Below are positions 1-8,086 of a stretch of 64,000 nt of DNA, one piece after another; the first letter of the stretch is position 1, and each line of letters begins with the position of its first letter. The position numbers were made by a program, and so were the translations under genes. A model generated the notes under the pieces. That model saw nothing but the letters and a program-made list of their open reading frames with translations. It ran no database searches and was not told the origin of the DNA. Source of the DNA: Streptomyces yatensis (GTDB taxonomy: Bacteria > Actinomycetota > Actinomycetes > Streptomycetales > Streptomycetaceae); contig NZ_CP072941.1 in the NCBI RefSeq assembly GCF_018069625.1, positions 2,976,001 through 3,040,000 of the forward strand, written 5' to 3'.

Positions 1-1020
1 CTGGTCGCCGAGATGGTGCCGCCTCCCCGCTTCGCCACCGTGAGCTTCGACAACTACATCACCGACCCCGGCCAGCCCAGCCAGGCCGAGGCGGTCGAGG
101 CGCTGCGCGGCTTCGCCGCACAGCTCGACGGCGGGGCGGGCGCGAAGGGCGGGCGCCGCAGGCACTGGTTCCGCCGGGAGGCCAAGCCCGCGGCAAGCGG
201 CGGCCCGCGCGGGATGTACCTCGACGGCGGCTACGGCGTCGGCAAGACCCATCTGCTGGCCTCCCTGTGGCACGCCACTCCGGCCGCCCCCGAGCTGAAG
301 GCGTTCGGCACCTTCGTGGAGCTGACCAACCTGGTCGGCGCGCTCGGCTTCCAGCAGACCGTGAAGACCCTGAGCGGCCATCGGCTGCTGTGCATAGACG
401 AGTTCGAGCTGGACGACCCGGGCGACACCGTGCTGGTCTCCACGCTGCTGGGCAAGCTGGTCGAGGCGGGCGTGGCGCTCGCCGCGACGTCCAACACGCT
501 GCCCGGCAAGCTGGGCGAGGGCCGGTTCGCCGCGGCCGACTTCCTGCGCGAGATCCAGGGGCTGTCCGCCCACTTCCGTACGCTGCGCATCGACGGCGAG
601 GACTACCGCCACCGCGGTCTGCCCGCGGCCCCGGCCCCGCACTCCGACGAGACGGTCACCCGGGCCGCGCGCCACATACCCGGCGCCTCCCTGGACGACT
701 TCCCCGCCCTGCTGGACCATCTGTCCCGGGTGCATCCGAGTCGCTACGGCGCGATGTGCGACGGCGTCCAGGCCGTCTGCCTGACCGGGGTCGGCCCGAT
801 ACCCGACCAGTCGACCGCGCTGCGGCTGGTGGTGCTGGCCGACCGGCTCTACGACCGCGAGGTGCCGGTGCTGGCCTCCGGGGTGCCGTTCGACCAGCTC
901 TTCAGCGAGGAGATGCTGAACGGGGGCTACCGGAAGAAGTACTTCCGGGCGATATCCCGGCTCACGGCCCTGGCCCGGGACGCGAAGGGGCTGGCCGACG
1001 TCGCGTCGTCGGGACGTTGA
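1..1020 (+). CDS. zapE: ZapE/AFG1-family P-loop ATPase, 5' end outside the window
   Basis: The frame is already open at base 1, and the residues before the first ATG (base 13) read on smoothly into MVPPPRF, so the gene very probably starts to the left. The visible 339 residues contain a Walker A motif, GGYGVGKTH (bases about 225-252), and a Walker B motif, LLCIDEFELDDP (about 385-420). This arrangement is typical of the AFG1/ZapE ATPases. In Gram-negative bacteria ZapE acts on the Z-ring; the role of the Streptomyces homologue is not established, so the symbol follows family naming only. The C-terminal part (ASGVPFDQLFSEEMLNGGYRKKY) resembles the sensor and lid region of the family. No signal peptide or membrane segment is seen. 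Confidence 0.85.
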   Translation: MVAEMVPPPRFATVSFDNYITDPGQPSQAEAVEALRGFAAQLDGGAGAKGGRRRHWFRREAKPAASGGPRGMYLDGGYGVGKTHLLASLWHATPAAPELKAFGTFVELTNLVGALGFQQTVKTLSGHRLLCIDEFELDDPGDTVLVSTLLGKLVEAGVALAATSNTLPGKLGEGRFAAADFLREIQGLSAHFRTLRIDGEDYRHRGLPAAPAPHSDETVTRAARHIPGASLDDFPALLDHLSRVHPSRYGAMCDGVQAVCLTGVGPIPDQSTALRLVVLADRLYDREVPVLASGVPFDQLFSEEMLNGGYRKKYFRAISRLTALARDAKGLADVASSGR

Positions 1021-1104
1021 GCGCGGGTGGGGCGGATCGGGGCGGATGGGTGCGTCGGATGGACGCGGCGCATGGATGCGGCGCATGGCTGACCGCCCCG
1101 GGAA

Positions 1105-1192
1105 CGCATCGCTGAGCGGATAGTTGCCATACATCGCTGACCGGACCCGCGGCGCATCGCTGACCGGACCCGCGCACCGCTGATCGGATGGT
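1105..1192. repeat. Four imperfect direct repeats, about 23 bp period
   Basis: The core CATCGCTGACCGGACCCGC occurs exactly at 1132-1150 and 1155-1173. Degenerate copies flank it at about 1105 and 1174. They fill the gap between zapE and the PhoX-type gene. No promoter was assigned here. Confidence 0.6.
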
Positions 1193-1262
1193 TCACCCTG
1201 CCCCCGCACCCGTGATACACACGTGCGGTCATCTTCTCTGTCCGCCAGCAGGGAGTTACCGC

Positions 1263-2666
1263 ATGTCAGCGACACGACGTCAGCTTCTCGGCCGCACCGG
1301 TGCGCTGGGGGCCTCCATCGCCTCGATCGCCTTCACCGGCAGCGTCTCCGAACTCTTCGCGGGGACGGCCGCGGCCGCCGAACCGGACCCCCAGCCACTC
1401 GGCCGGGGCGGCTACGGCCCCCTCGTCCCCGACCCCGATGGACTGCTCGACCTGCCCGAGGGATTCCGCTACCGGGTGCTCTCGCGCGAGGGCGACGAGC
1501 TCCGCTCCGGCGAGGGCAAGGTCCCCAGCCACTGCGACGGCATGGCCGCCTTCCCGGGCCGCAGCGGCGGCCGCCACGGCCGTACGCATCTCGTCCGCAA
1601 CCATGAGAACCGTAATGACGCCGCGATCCGCGTCCCCGCGGTCAGCGGCCTCACCTACGACCCGATGGGCCTGGGCGGCTGCACCGCTCTGGAGCTCGAC
1701 TCCGGCAACCGCGTGCTGTCCGAGCGGGTGGCCATCGCGGGCACCGCGGTCAACTGCGCGGGCGGCCCCACGCCCTGGCACACCTGGCTGACCTGCGAGG
1801 AGACCGAGGACCTGGCCGGTACCAACGGCTACACCAAGGACCACGGCTTCATCTTCGAGGTCGACCCGTACGATCCGCGCCGCACCGGCGCCGTACCGCT
1901 CACCGCCATGGGCCGCTTCCAGCACGAGGCCATCGCGGTCGATCCGCGCAACGGCGTCGTCTACGAGACCGAGGACGCCTTCGAGAAGCCCTTCGGGCTC
2001 TTCTACCGCTTCCGGCCGAAGAAGCCGCTCGGCGGCATCGGCTCGCTACGGGCGGGCGGGGAACTGCAGGCGCTGCGGGTGCCGGGGGTACGCGATCTGT
2101 CCACCATCCAGGAGCCCGGTACCGCCTTCGACCACGTCGAGTGGGTGGACGTCCCCGACCCGCTCGCCCGCCAAACCCCCATCCGCTTCCAGGACTTCGG
2201 CCCCGGCGGCATCACCCACGCCCAGAAGCTGGAGGGGTGCTACTGGGGCGGCTCGTCGGTCTACTTCGTCTCCAGCTTTGCCAAGAGCGCGGACGGCTCG
2301 GCGGCCGATCACTTCGGCCAGATCTGGCGCTACGACCCCGACCGGCGGCGCCTCACGCTGGTGATCGTCTTCGGGCCCGAGACGGATGTCCAACTGCCCG
2401 GTGAGTCCCCCGACAACATCACGCTCGCGCCCAGCGGCGGCCTGATGGTCTGCGAGGACGGCAACGGCGCCCAGCACGTCTTCGGGCTGACCCGGCGCGG
2501 CGAGGTCTATCCGATGGCCCGGGGCGCACAGAACATCGGCACTCCGGAGGAGCCCGAGTGGGGTGAGTTCGCGGGCGTCACCTTCGCGCCGGACCGCCGC
2601 ACGATGTACGTGAACTGCTACACCCCGGGCACGACGTTCGCCGTGACGGGGCCCTGGCGCCACTAG
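1263..2666 (+). CDS. Tat-exported PhoX-family (DUF839) phosphatase
   Basis: The 467-residue product begins with a twin-arginine signal (MSATRRQLLGRTGALG) followed by a hydrophobic stretch and an Ala-rich cleavage region around residue 40, so it is exported folded by the Tat system. The mature part is a beta-propeller-like sequence of the PhoX/DUF839 family (NHENRNDAA, CAGGPTPWHTWLTCEET, GRFQHEAIAVDP, CEDGNG). PhoX enzymes are calcium/iron phosphomonoesterases that release phosphate outside the cell. I chose the ATG at 1263 because GGGAG lies 7 nt upstream and the Tat motif starts there; an in-frame start at 1188 would bury the signal. It is probably monocistronic. No PHO box was recognised upstream. 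Exact substrate is unknown. Confidence 0.85.
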   Translation: MSATRRQLLGRTGALGASIASIAFTGSVSELFAGTAAAAEPDPQPLGRGGYGPLVPDPDGLLDLPEGFRYRVLSREGDELRSGEGKVPSHCDGMAAFPGRSGGRHGRTHLVRNHENRNDAAIRVPAVSGLTYDPMGLGGCTALELDSGNRVLSERVAIAGTAVNCAGGPTPWHTWLTCEETEDLAGTNGYTKDHGFIFEVDPYDPRRTGAVPLTAMGRFQHEAIAVDPRNGVVYETEDAFEKPFGLFYRFRPKKPLGGIGSLRAGGELQALRVPGVRDLSTIQEPGTAFDHVEWVDVPDPLARQTPIRFQDFGPGGITHAQKLEGCYWGGSSVYFVSSFAKSADGSAADHFGQIWRYDPDRRRLTLVIVFGPETDVQLPGESPDNITLAPSGGLMVCEDGNGAQHVFGLTRRGEVYPMARGAQNIGTPEEPEWGEFAGVTFAPDRRTMYVNCYTPGTTFAVTGPWRH

Positions 2667-3117
2667 CGCCGTTGCGGGCTTTTCCCCGCCCCGCCCCTTC
2701 CCGATACCAGGGGCGCCGCCCCTGGACCCCGGGACTCGGGGCCCGGGGCCCGGGGCCCGGGGCCCTGAACCTGGGGCCCGGGGCTCGGCGCCTGGACCCC
2801 GGGACTCGGGGCTCGGGGCCTGGGGCAGAGCCCTGCCACGCGGCGGAACCGCGCATCTATGCCGCGCGAAGGGACGCGGAGGCAAAGCAGCCCGCCGCCT
2901 GCCCGTGCCCATTGCCACGGGCGCCGCCCCTGGACGCCAGGGTCTGCGGCAGCGCCCGGCCACGCGGCCGGGCCGCACATCGATGCCGCGCGAACGGACG
3001 CGGGGCAAGCAGCCCGCGCCCCACTGCCAGGGGCGCCGCCCCTGGCACCCCGGGGCCGGGGGCAGGGGCGGGGTGGGGAGCATCCTGCCGCCGGCGGCAG
3101 GATCCGCCGGACATCTC
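2667..3117. repeat. Gene-free 450 bp block of GC-rich hairpin and tandem repeats
   Basis: No convincing gene lies here. The stretch holds runs of GGGGCCC-type units (2735-2825) and three copies of the near-palindrome around GGGGCGCCGCCCC (near 2711, 2930 and 3035). There is also a 124-bp imperfect direct repeat: ATGCCGCGCGAA recurs at 2859 and 2983, each followed by AGCAGCCCGC. The CCTGCCACGCGGCGGA element near 2835 recurs at about 28190. These look like the dispersed intergenic repeats common in Streptomyces and may act as bidirectional terminators between the two convergent genes. Confidence 0.7.
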
Positions 3118-3360
3118 CTAGCCGGAGCAGGCGGTGCGCTGGGCCTCCTGCCACTCGCAGACGGGGCACAGCGTCGCTCCGGGGCGCGAGGCGGGGTGCT
3201 CGGTGGGCTCGCCGCACAGCACGCAGTCCGCGTACGGCGGGCCGTCGGGGAGGTCCTTACGGTCGTCATCGACCCGTCGGTCGCCCATGACACGTCGATC
3301 GTTCGCGGCCCGGCGGTCATCCACGACCCGTCGGTCGTCCATGGCTCCTCGCTCGTCCAT
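3118..3360 (-). CDS. Small Cys-rich (zinc-ribbon-like) protein
   Basis: This 80-residue protein of unknown function ends in a compact region, CVLCGEPTEHP then CPVCEW, so two CxxC pairs about 18 residues apart could bind zinc. The N-terminal 35 residues are a repeat of DDRR-type units (DDRRVV, NDRRVM, GDRRVD) and look disordered. Ten bases separate it from the permease gene upstream, so it may belong to that ABC unit. A TAGGGT hexamer 7 nt before the ATG could also give a leaderless transcript. The C-terminal 50 residues look conserved in style; the N-terminal length is uncertain because the repeat supplies several in-frame ATGs (3342, 3291). Confidence 0.6.
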   Translation of the reverse strand: MDERGAMDDRRVVDDRRAANDRRVMGDRRVDDDRKDLPDGPPYADCVLCGEPTEHPASRPGATLCPVCEWQEAQRTACSG

Positions 3361-3367
3361 GACCCGA

Positions 3368-3373
3368 ACCCTA
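3368..3373 (-). promoter_or_regulatory. Putative leaderless -10 (TAGGGT)
   Basis: TAGGGT sits 7 nt before the ATG at 3360 and overlaps the stop codon of the upstream permease gene. Confidence 0.35.
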
Positions 3374-4039
3374 CGACCGGCGGGAGCTGAGCGCGCAGGC
3401 CAGCGCGGTGGCCCCGGCGGCGGCCGCGACGGTCAGGGCCAAGGGCAGCAGGGGCATCGTCACGGTGCCGCTGAGCGAGCCGTCAACCAGCCCCGACACG
3501 GCGGCGTTCGCGGGCGAGGCACCGGCCACCGAGACCAGCAGCGCGGCGAGCATGGTGACCGGGATCGCCCAGCCGGGGCGGCGCAGCAGCGGCCGGTTGC
3601 ACAGCGCGCCGACGGCCGTGCCGAGCAGGGCACACGCGACCGCGGCGAGCAGCCCGGCGACGGTCGCCTCCGGCACGGGGACCTCGTGCTGGTGGTCCGC
3701 GCTGTGCGGATCGCTGACCGCCGCGACGAACAGCGTCCCGGGGATGCCGAGCAGCAGCGCCGCACCCAGCGCGGTCAGCACGGCGGCGAGATGCACCCGG
3801 GCCGGTCCGACCGCCGCCGCGGCGCAGTCGCGCGCCGCGGCGGGCTCCTGGGTGACGCACACCCGCACCAGCCAGGCGGCGACGGGCAGCAACGCGGCGG
3901 CGGCGTAGCCGAGCGAGTCGAGGATCGGCTGCCCGGACTGCACCCCGATCCCCAGGAACGCGCCGTAGAGCAGCAGCGGCGGCAGCCAGCGGTGCGAACG
4001 GGCCAGCAGGGCCGCCTGATAGCGCAGCAGCGCGGTCAT
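3371..4039 (-). CDS. ABC transporter permease subunit
   Basis: The 222-residue product is hydrophobic throughout, with about six predicted membrane helices (for example LPPLLLYGAFLGIGV, AALLPVAAWLVRVCV, AVLTALGAALLLGIPGTLF, the C-terminal LALTVAAAAGATALACAL). Its ATG overlaps the stop of the preceding ATPase gene (ATGA, 4036-4039), so the two are translationally coupled and very likely form one export-type ABC transporter of ATPase and membrane subunit. No substrate can be assigned. The first ATG in the overlap was used as start; the longer open frame upstream lies inside the ATPase gene and was ignored. Confidence 0.75.
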   Translation of the reverse strand: MTALLRYQAALLARSHRWLPPLLLYGAFLGIGVQSGQPILDSLGYAAAALLPVAAWLVRVCVTQEPAAARDCAAAAVGPARVHLAAVLTALGAALLLGIPGTLFVAAVSDPHSADHQHEVPVPEATVAGLLAAVACALLGTAVGALCNRPLLRRPGWAIPVTMLAALLVSVAGASPANAAVSGLVDGSLSGTVTMPLLPLALTVAAAAGATALACALSSRRS

Positions 4040-5151
4040 GCCTTCTCCTTCGGCGCCTCGGCGGACCCGCGAAACGCTTCGGTGGCCTCCTGGGGCGCTT
4101 TGTTGGGTTCCTGCTGCGCTTCGGTGGGCTCGTGGGTGTCGCCGACCGTGGTCACCGTGCGGATGTGCCACGGCGGGGCAGCGGTCAGGAGGGTGTGGAG
4201 CAGGGCGTCGGAGTGGGTGGCGCCGACCGTCAGCCGTACGACCCGGCCCGCCGGATCGGCGGGCGCGCTCCCGGCCCCGAGCGCGGCGGGGCCGTACTCG
4301 CACACCGCCCCGCCCGGGAGTCCGGTCGGCAGCTCGGCCCCGGGCGCTCCCTCGGCCTCCACCCGGACCCATGCGTCGGCCGGGACCATGGACCGCCGCT
4401 CCGGCCGCGTCCCGGCAGGGGACGGCCGTTCACCGGTCGAAGCCGGCGGGCCGGGCACGGCCGGGGCGGGCGCGGGCCCGCTCTGGGGCGCGGGGTCCCG
4501 GCGGGGCGGAACCGCTGTCCCCGGGGCCTCGCGGGTGTCCGGCTCCACCGGGACCAGCCGGGTCTCGGCGACCCGCAGGGTCCGGTCCGGGGCCCCGGCG
4601 AGGCGGCGTGGGTCGTGGTCGACGAAGACGACCGCGCCGCCGTCGGCCACGCGCTCGGCGACCGCCGCGTCCAGCACCCCGCGCGCGGCCTGGTCGAGGC
4701 CGGTCCACGCCTCGTCCAGGACCAGCAGCCCGGGGGCGGCCAGCAGCGCCTGCGCCACGGCGATCTTCTGGCTGGTGCCCTTGGACAGCTCGGCGAGCGG
4801 GGTGCCGGCGTATCCGTCCGCCCCGAACCGCTCCAGCCACTCCCCCGCCCCGCGCGCCGCCGCTTTGCGGGACAACCCGTGGATCCGGCCCAGGTGGGTG
4901 AGGTAGCCGAGGGCGGAGAACGGCAGCTCGGCCGGGAACCGCTCGGGGACGTAGGCGGTGGCCGGGCGGCCGGTGATCCGGCCCGCGCTGGGGGCGTCGA
5001 TCCCGGCGAGCAGCCGCAGCAGCGTGGACTTGCCGCTGCCGTTGCGCCCCTCGACCCGGGTCAGCGAACCCGGCGGCACCTCGAGATCGACACCGCGCAG
5101 CACCCAGGGCCCGCCCAGCCCGTAGCGGCGGCCGACTCCTCGCAGTCTCAT
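4036..5151 (-). CDS. ABC transporter ATP-binding protein with long C-terminal tail
   Basis: Residues 1-200 are a standard ABC ATPase: Walker A (GRNGSGKST), a signature that is weak (AELSKGTSQKIAVAQAL instead of LSGGQ), Walker B (LLVLDEAWTGLD) and switch His (VFVDHDPRR). The gene continues for about 170 residues of Pro/Ala-rich linker and a small C-terminal domain (WVRVEAEGAPGAELPTGL, VVRLTVGATHSDALLHTLL), an unusual extension for this class. The start ATG at 5151 opens directly with MRLRGVGRRYG. It is coupled to the permease by ATGA. It is divergent from the peptidyl-tRNA hydrolase gene with 67 bp between starts. Substrate unknown. Confidence 0.8.
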   Translation of the reverse strand: MRLRGVGRRYGLGGPWVLRGVDLEVPPGSLTRVEGRNGSGKSTLLRLLAGIDAPSAGRITGRPATAYVPERFPAELPFSALGYLTHLGRIHGLSRKAAARGAGEWLERFGADGYAGTPLAELSKGTSQKIAVAQALLAAPGLLVLDEAWTGLDQAARGVLDAAVAERVADGGAVVFVDHDPRRLAGAPDRTLRVAETRLVPVEPDTREAPGTAVPPRRDPAPQSGPAPAPAVPGPPASTGERPSPAGTRPERRSMVPADAWVRVEAEGAPGAELPTGLPGGAVCEYGPAALGAGSAPADPAGRVVRLTVGATHSDALLHTLLTAAPPWHIRTVTTVGDTHEPTEAQQEPNKAPQEATEAFRGSAEAPKEKA

Positions 5152-5206
5152 GCTGGTTGAGCATAGGCGCGGCGGCCGGGCCCGGCGGCCGCCGCCGCGT
5201 TCCTGG

Positions 5207-5212
5207 CACACT
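5207..5212 (+). promoter_or_regulatory. Putative leaderless -10 (CACACT)
   Basis: CACACT lies 6 nt before the GTG at 5219, consistent with a leaderless transcript; no Shine-Dalgarno sequence is present. Confidence 0.3.
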
Positions 5213-5218
5213 GGGCGC

Positions 5219-6073
5219 GTGACCAGCACCGACGCCAGCGCCGAAGTCAACAGCGAGACCGACACCGAGAACAGCCCCCGGGCAACCGCTCCCCACGGCA
5301 CCGGATCCGGCGCCAGCAGCAGCCCCTTCCGGCACTCCGAGATCGACCGGGACGCCGCGCCGCAGTTCGTCCTGCCCCTGGTGGTCCGGATCGAGAAGGC
5401 CGCGCCCCCGGCGCGCACGGACGCCCTGGAGACGGCGGCGCGCGCGGTGCTGGTGCTGCTGTCGGACGAGCGGGCGACGGCCGCGGACGGCGAGTGGGCC
5501 CAGGCCGTACGGGACTGGCAGGACGCCCGGATCCGCAAGGTCGTCCGGCGGGCGCGCGGCGCGGAGTGGCGGCGCGCGGCCGGGCTGCCGGGCATCACGG
5601 TCACGGGCCGGGCGCCCGCCGCGACCGCCGCGACCGCCGCGACCGCTGCCGAGGACGGGCCGCCGCCGGCCGCCGAGGTGCGGGTGTTCCCGCCGGTGCC
5701 GCTGGACGGCTGGCCCAAGGAGCTGGCCAAGCTCCAGGTCTCCGGCACCGACCTGGACGACCCCGAGCCGCCGCCCGCCCCCGACCTCACCGGTCCGGTG
5801 CTGTGGCTGAGCCCCCAGGTGGAGATGTCCGCGGGCAAGGCGATGGCCCAGGCCGGGCATGGCGCCCAGCTCGCCTGGTGGGAGCTGGACGACGCGGCAC
5901 GGGCGGCCTGGCGCGCGGCCGGGTTCCCGCTGGCGGTGCGTACGGCGTCGGCCGAGCGGTGGGACGAGCTCACCACGAGCGGGCTGCCGGTGGTGCGTGA
6001 CGCGGGGTTCACCGAGATCGCGCCAGGCTCCTGCACGGTGGTGGCGGACCACCCGGCACTGCGGCGGCCGTAA
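5219..6073 (+). CDS. Pth2-type peptidyl-tRNA hydrolase with N-terminal extension
   Basis: The C-terminal 90 residues of this 284-residue protein match the PTH2 fold (VEMSAGKAMAQAGHGAQLAWW, then WDELTTSGLPVVRDAGFTEI and GSCTVVADHP). PTH2 enzymes release peptides from stalled peptidyl-tRNA. The Gly-x-x-x-x-Gln-x-x-His arrangement, MAQAGHGAQ, is the family's catalytic-loop region. The N-terminal 180 residues are unusual: an acidic low-complexity leader, then a helical domain (LPLVVRIEKAAPPARTDALETAAR) seen in Streptomyces homologues, plus an Ala-Thr run. GTG at 5219 was preferred over an in-frame upstream start because a -10-like hexamer precedes it and upstream residues are Arg/Gly filler. Divergent from the ABC unit. 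Confidence 0.75.
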   Translation: MTSTDASAEVNSETDTENSPRATAPHGTGSGASSSPFRHSEIDRDAAPQFVLPLVVRIEKAAPPARTDALETAARAVLVLLSDERATAADGEWAQAVRDWQDARIRKVVRRARGAEWRRAAGLPGITVTGRAPAATAATAATAAEDGPPPAAEVRVFPPVPLDGWPKELAKLQVSGTDLDDPEPPPAPDLTGPVLWLSPQVEMSAGKAMAQAGHGAQLAWWELDDAARAAWRAAGFPLAVRTASAERWDELTTSGLPVVRDAGFTEIAPGSCTVVADHPALRRP

Positions 6074-6193
6074 GGCCGTCCGCGGAGCCGCTGCCCCCTC
6101 GGCTACCCGGGGCCACCATTTGCGCCGCCCCGGTCACCATGGGCCACCACGGTCACCGACGGTGTGCGGTGGACGTGATGACAGGATGAGGGG

Positions 6194-6739
6194 ATGGTGA
6201 CGAATCAGCCGTGGGCGGGGCTCCACTGTGATCTCCTGGCGGCGCGGACGTCGGTGTATGACCCGGTCGGTTTTGCCTGCTCACGGCCGGTGGCCGAGCC
6301 GGAGGGTGCCGAGTACGCGGCTCACGGGTTCACGCTCGACGGGCGCTCGGTCAGGTTCCGTGTGGCCAAGACCACCCCGACGAAGGTGGGCCAGTTCGTC
6401 ACCGTCTGGCAGCGGTCCGCCCAGGGGCCGATCCGGCCCTTCGACGCCGACGACGGGGTTGACCTCGTCGTCATCAGCAGCCGCGACAGCGGCCACTTCG
6501 GGCAGTTCGTGTTCCCGGGCGAGGTGCTGTGCGAGCGCGGGATCATGTCCCGGAACGGCTCCGCCGGGAAGCGAGGGTTCCGCGTCTACCCGCCGTGGGT
6601 GACCACGGCCAATCGCCAGGCGCGCAGCACCCAGGCGTGGCAGGTGAACTACTTCCTGCACCTCGGCGAGGTGCTCGAGGACGGGCCCGAGGACGGGCCC
6701 GTCGACCTGGCGCGCGCCCGCGCCCTCTACCGCGCGTAG
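6194..6739 (+). CDS. MepB family protein
   Basis: The 181-residue soluble protein resembles the MepB family (PF08877), named after the third gene of the staphylococcal mepRAB operon but of unknown function. Recognisable stretches are FRVAKTTPTKVGQFVTVWQR, DLVVISSRDSGHFGQFVFP and GFRVYPPWV, spread over the whole length, which matches the usual 150-180 residues of the family. CAGGAT lies 6 nt before the ATG at 6194, suggesting a leaderless start; GTG at 6197 is an alternative. No MATE efflux gene lies nearby, so a link with multidrug efflux is not supported here. A 12-bp duplication encodes the EDGPEDGP repeat near the end. Confidence 0.75.
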   Translation: MVTNQPWAGLHCDLLAARTSVYDPVGFACSRPVAEPEGAEYAAHGFTLDGRSVRFRVAKTTPTKVGQFVTVWQRSAQGPIRPFDADDGVDLVVISSRDSGHFGQFVFPGEVLCERGIMSRNGSAGKRGFRVYPPWVTTANRQARSTQAWQVNYFLHLGEVLEDGPEDGPVDLARARALYRA

Positions 6740-6787
6740 ATCCGGAACCACCGGCGCCGCGGCGGGCGGCCACAAGGCCGCCCGCCG

Positions 6788-6855
6788 CGCCGGGGCTCAT
6801 TCCACGCCGGGGCTCAATCCACGCCGGGGCTCAATCCACGCCGGGGCTCAATCCG
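6788..6855. repeat. 17-bp tandem repeat, four copies
   Basis: Four head-to-tail units of CGCCGGGGCTCAATCCA (first copy one base different) fill the gap between the MepB gene and the convergent methyltransferase. Two further decayed GACGCCTTCCGC units follow. There are no spacers, so it is not a CRISPR. Confidence 0.9.
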
Positions 6856-6901
6856 CGCCGGGGACGCCTTCCGCGCCTGGGACGCCTTCCGCTCCCAGCT
6901 G

Positions 6902-7828
6902 CTACCGCTTGCGGCGGCGGATCGCGCGGGTGACGACCGGCGGGAGCACGTCGACGGCGAGCCGCCGGACCGCGGTGGGGCGGCGCGCCGCGGCGGCGGA
7001 CGCCGGTGCGGTGGACGCCGGTGCCGTGGGCGCGGAGCGCGGCTCGGGGGCGGGGTCGCGCGGGTCATCGGCGTAACGGGAGGTGGGCGGGGTCGGGTTC
7101 GTGGGCTTCCCCGAGAACCGCAGCACCCTACGGCCCGCGATCTCCTGCACGCTGGTGTGCATCCCCTTGCGCCACTCCTCGTCCGCGAGCAGCTCGTCCT
7201 GGATCGGCTCCGGGTCGCCCCAGGTGCCGTAGAGCTTCTGCGTGGTCAGGCAGATGGGCCGCAGGCCGCGGGTGAACACCGCCTCCCAGGTCGCGGCGGC
7301 CACCCCGGGGGTGTGCTCGGAGCGGAAGTCGTCGAGGACGACGAGACCGCCGGGCACCAGCGTGTTGTGCGCGGTGCCGATGTCGCCCGCCACATGCTCG
7401 TACAGGTGCGAGGCGTCCACGTGGATGAAGCGGCAGGTGTCCGCGCCGACGTGGTCGGGCACGACGGAGGTCGGGCCCTGGATGACGTACGGGAGCTCGT
7501 CCCAGAAGGCCAGGTAGTTCTGCTCGAATGCGGTGCGGGTCAACGTGGAGTACGACTTGCGTGCCTCCGCCGCGTTCTTCTCGTCCGGCGCATCCGCGTC
7601 GAAGAGGTCACAGACCGTGAACCGCTCGTTCGCCCGCAGATACGCGGCGGTGAAGATGGCGCTCTTGCCCATGTAGGCGCCCATCTCCATCAGGTCCCCG
7701 TGCTGCCCGAGGCGCTCCTGGCGGGTCAGGAAGCGGTCGAACAGTACTTGGTCAAGGCTGGGGAACCAGCCCTTGACGTCATTGAGGCTGCGGGGACGCT
7801 GGGCCGCGGGGGCGGTGGTGACCGTCAT
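6902..7828 (-). CDS. Class I SAM-dependent methyltransferase (Methyltransf_24 type)
   Basis: This 308-residue protein carries a Rossmann-type SAM domain: motif I DLMEMGAYMGKSA, an acidic strand FTVCDLFDAD, then HVDASHLYEHVAGDI and LVPGGLVVLDDF, which is the usual motif order of the TylF/Methyltransf_24 group. The last 70 residues are Pro/Ala-rich and end in a basic run (TRAIRRRKR). The natural acceptor is unknown. The ATG at 7828 opens with MTVTTAPAAQ; open frame upstream is spurious. It is divergent from the epimerase gene 258 bp away, and both could act on a cell-surface sugar or small metabolite, though nothing in the sequence proves that. Confidence 0.75.
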   Translation of the reverse strand: MTVTTAPAAQRPRSLNDVKGWFPSLDQVLFDRFLTRQERLGQHGDLMEMGAYMGKSAIFTAAYLRANERFTVCDLFDADAPDEKNAAEARKSYSTLTRTAFEQNYLAFWDELPYVIQGPTSVVPDHVGADTCRFIHVDASHLYEHVAGDIGTAHNTLVPGGLVVLDDFRSEHTPGVAAATWEAVFTRGLRPICLTTQKLYGTWGDPEPIQDELLADEEWRKGMHTSVQEIAGRRVLRFSGKPTNPTPPTSRYADDPRDPAPEPRSAPTAPASTAPASAAAARRPTAVRRLAVDVLPPVVTRAIRRRKR

Positions 7829-8073
7829 GTGGCTCTCTGTTCGTCGATGGCGGCGGTCCGGAGAGACGTGTCCGGTAATCGTGTCCGGGAGCCCCTGGGG
7901 GAAGGACCCTCGGGGATGGGGTCCCGGGGGACGCGAGTGGGCGCCACGGTCGCAGTGAAAGGCAACGCGGGGCCGTCTCCCTTGTGACCATTCTGTGACC
8001 ACGCCTCCTCCGGAAGGTCTTACGGAGCGGTGACGGAACGGCGCGGGGGCGGGCCCCGGCGTCCGCTCGGGCC

Positions 8074-8079
8074 TAGCGT
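8074..8079 (+). promoter_or_regulatory. Leaderless -10 (TAGCGT)
   Basis: TAGCGT is 7 nt before the ATG at 8087, which would make the start codon the first transcribed triplet. Confidence 0.5.
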
Positions 8080-8086
8080 CGTCCCC

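Noticed and set aside
6194..6739. Multidrug-efflux accessory role for the MepB-like protein
   Set aside because: Neither a MATE pump (MepA) nor a MarR regulator (MepR) gene is adjacent.
6788..6855. Possible CRISPR-like array
   Set aside because: The 17-bp units are contiguous with no spacers and no cas genes are nearby; it is a simple tandem repeat.
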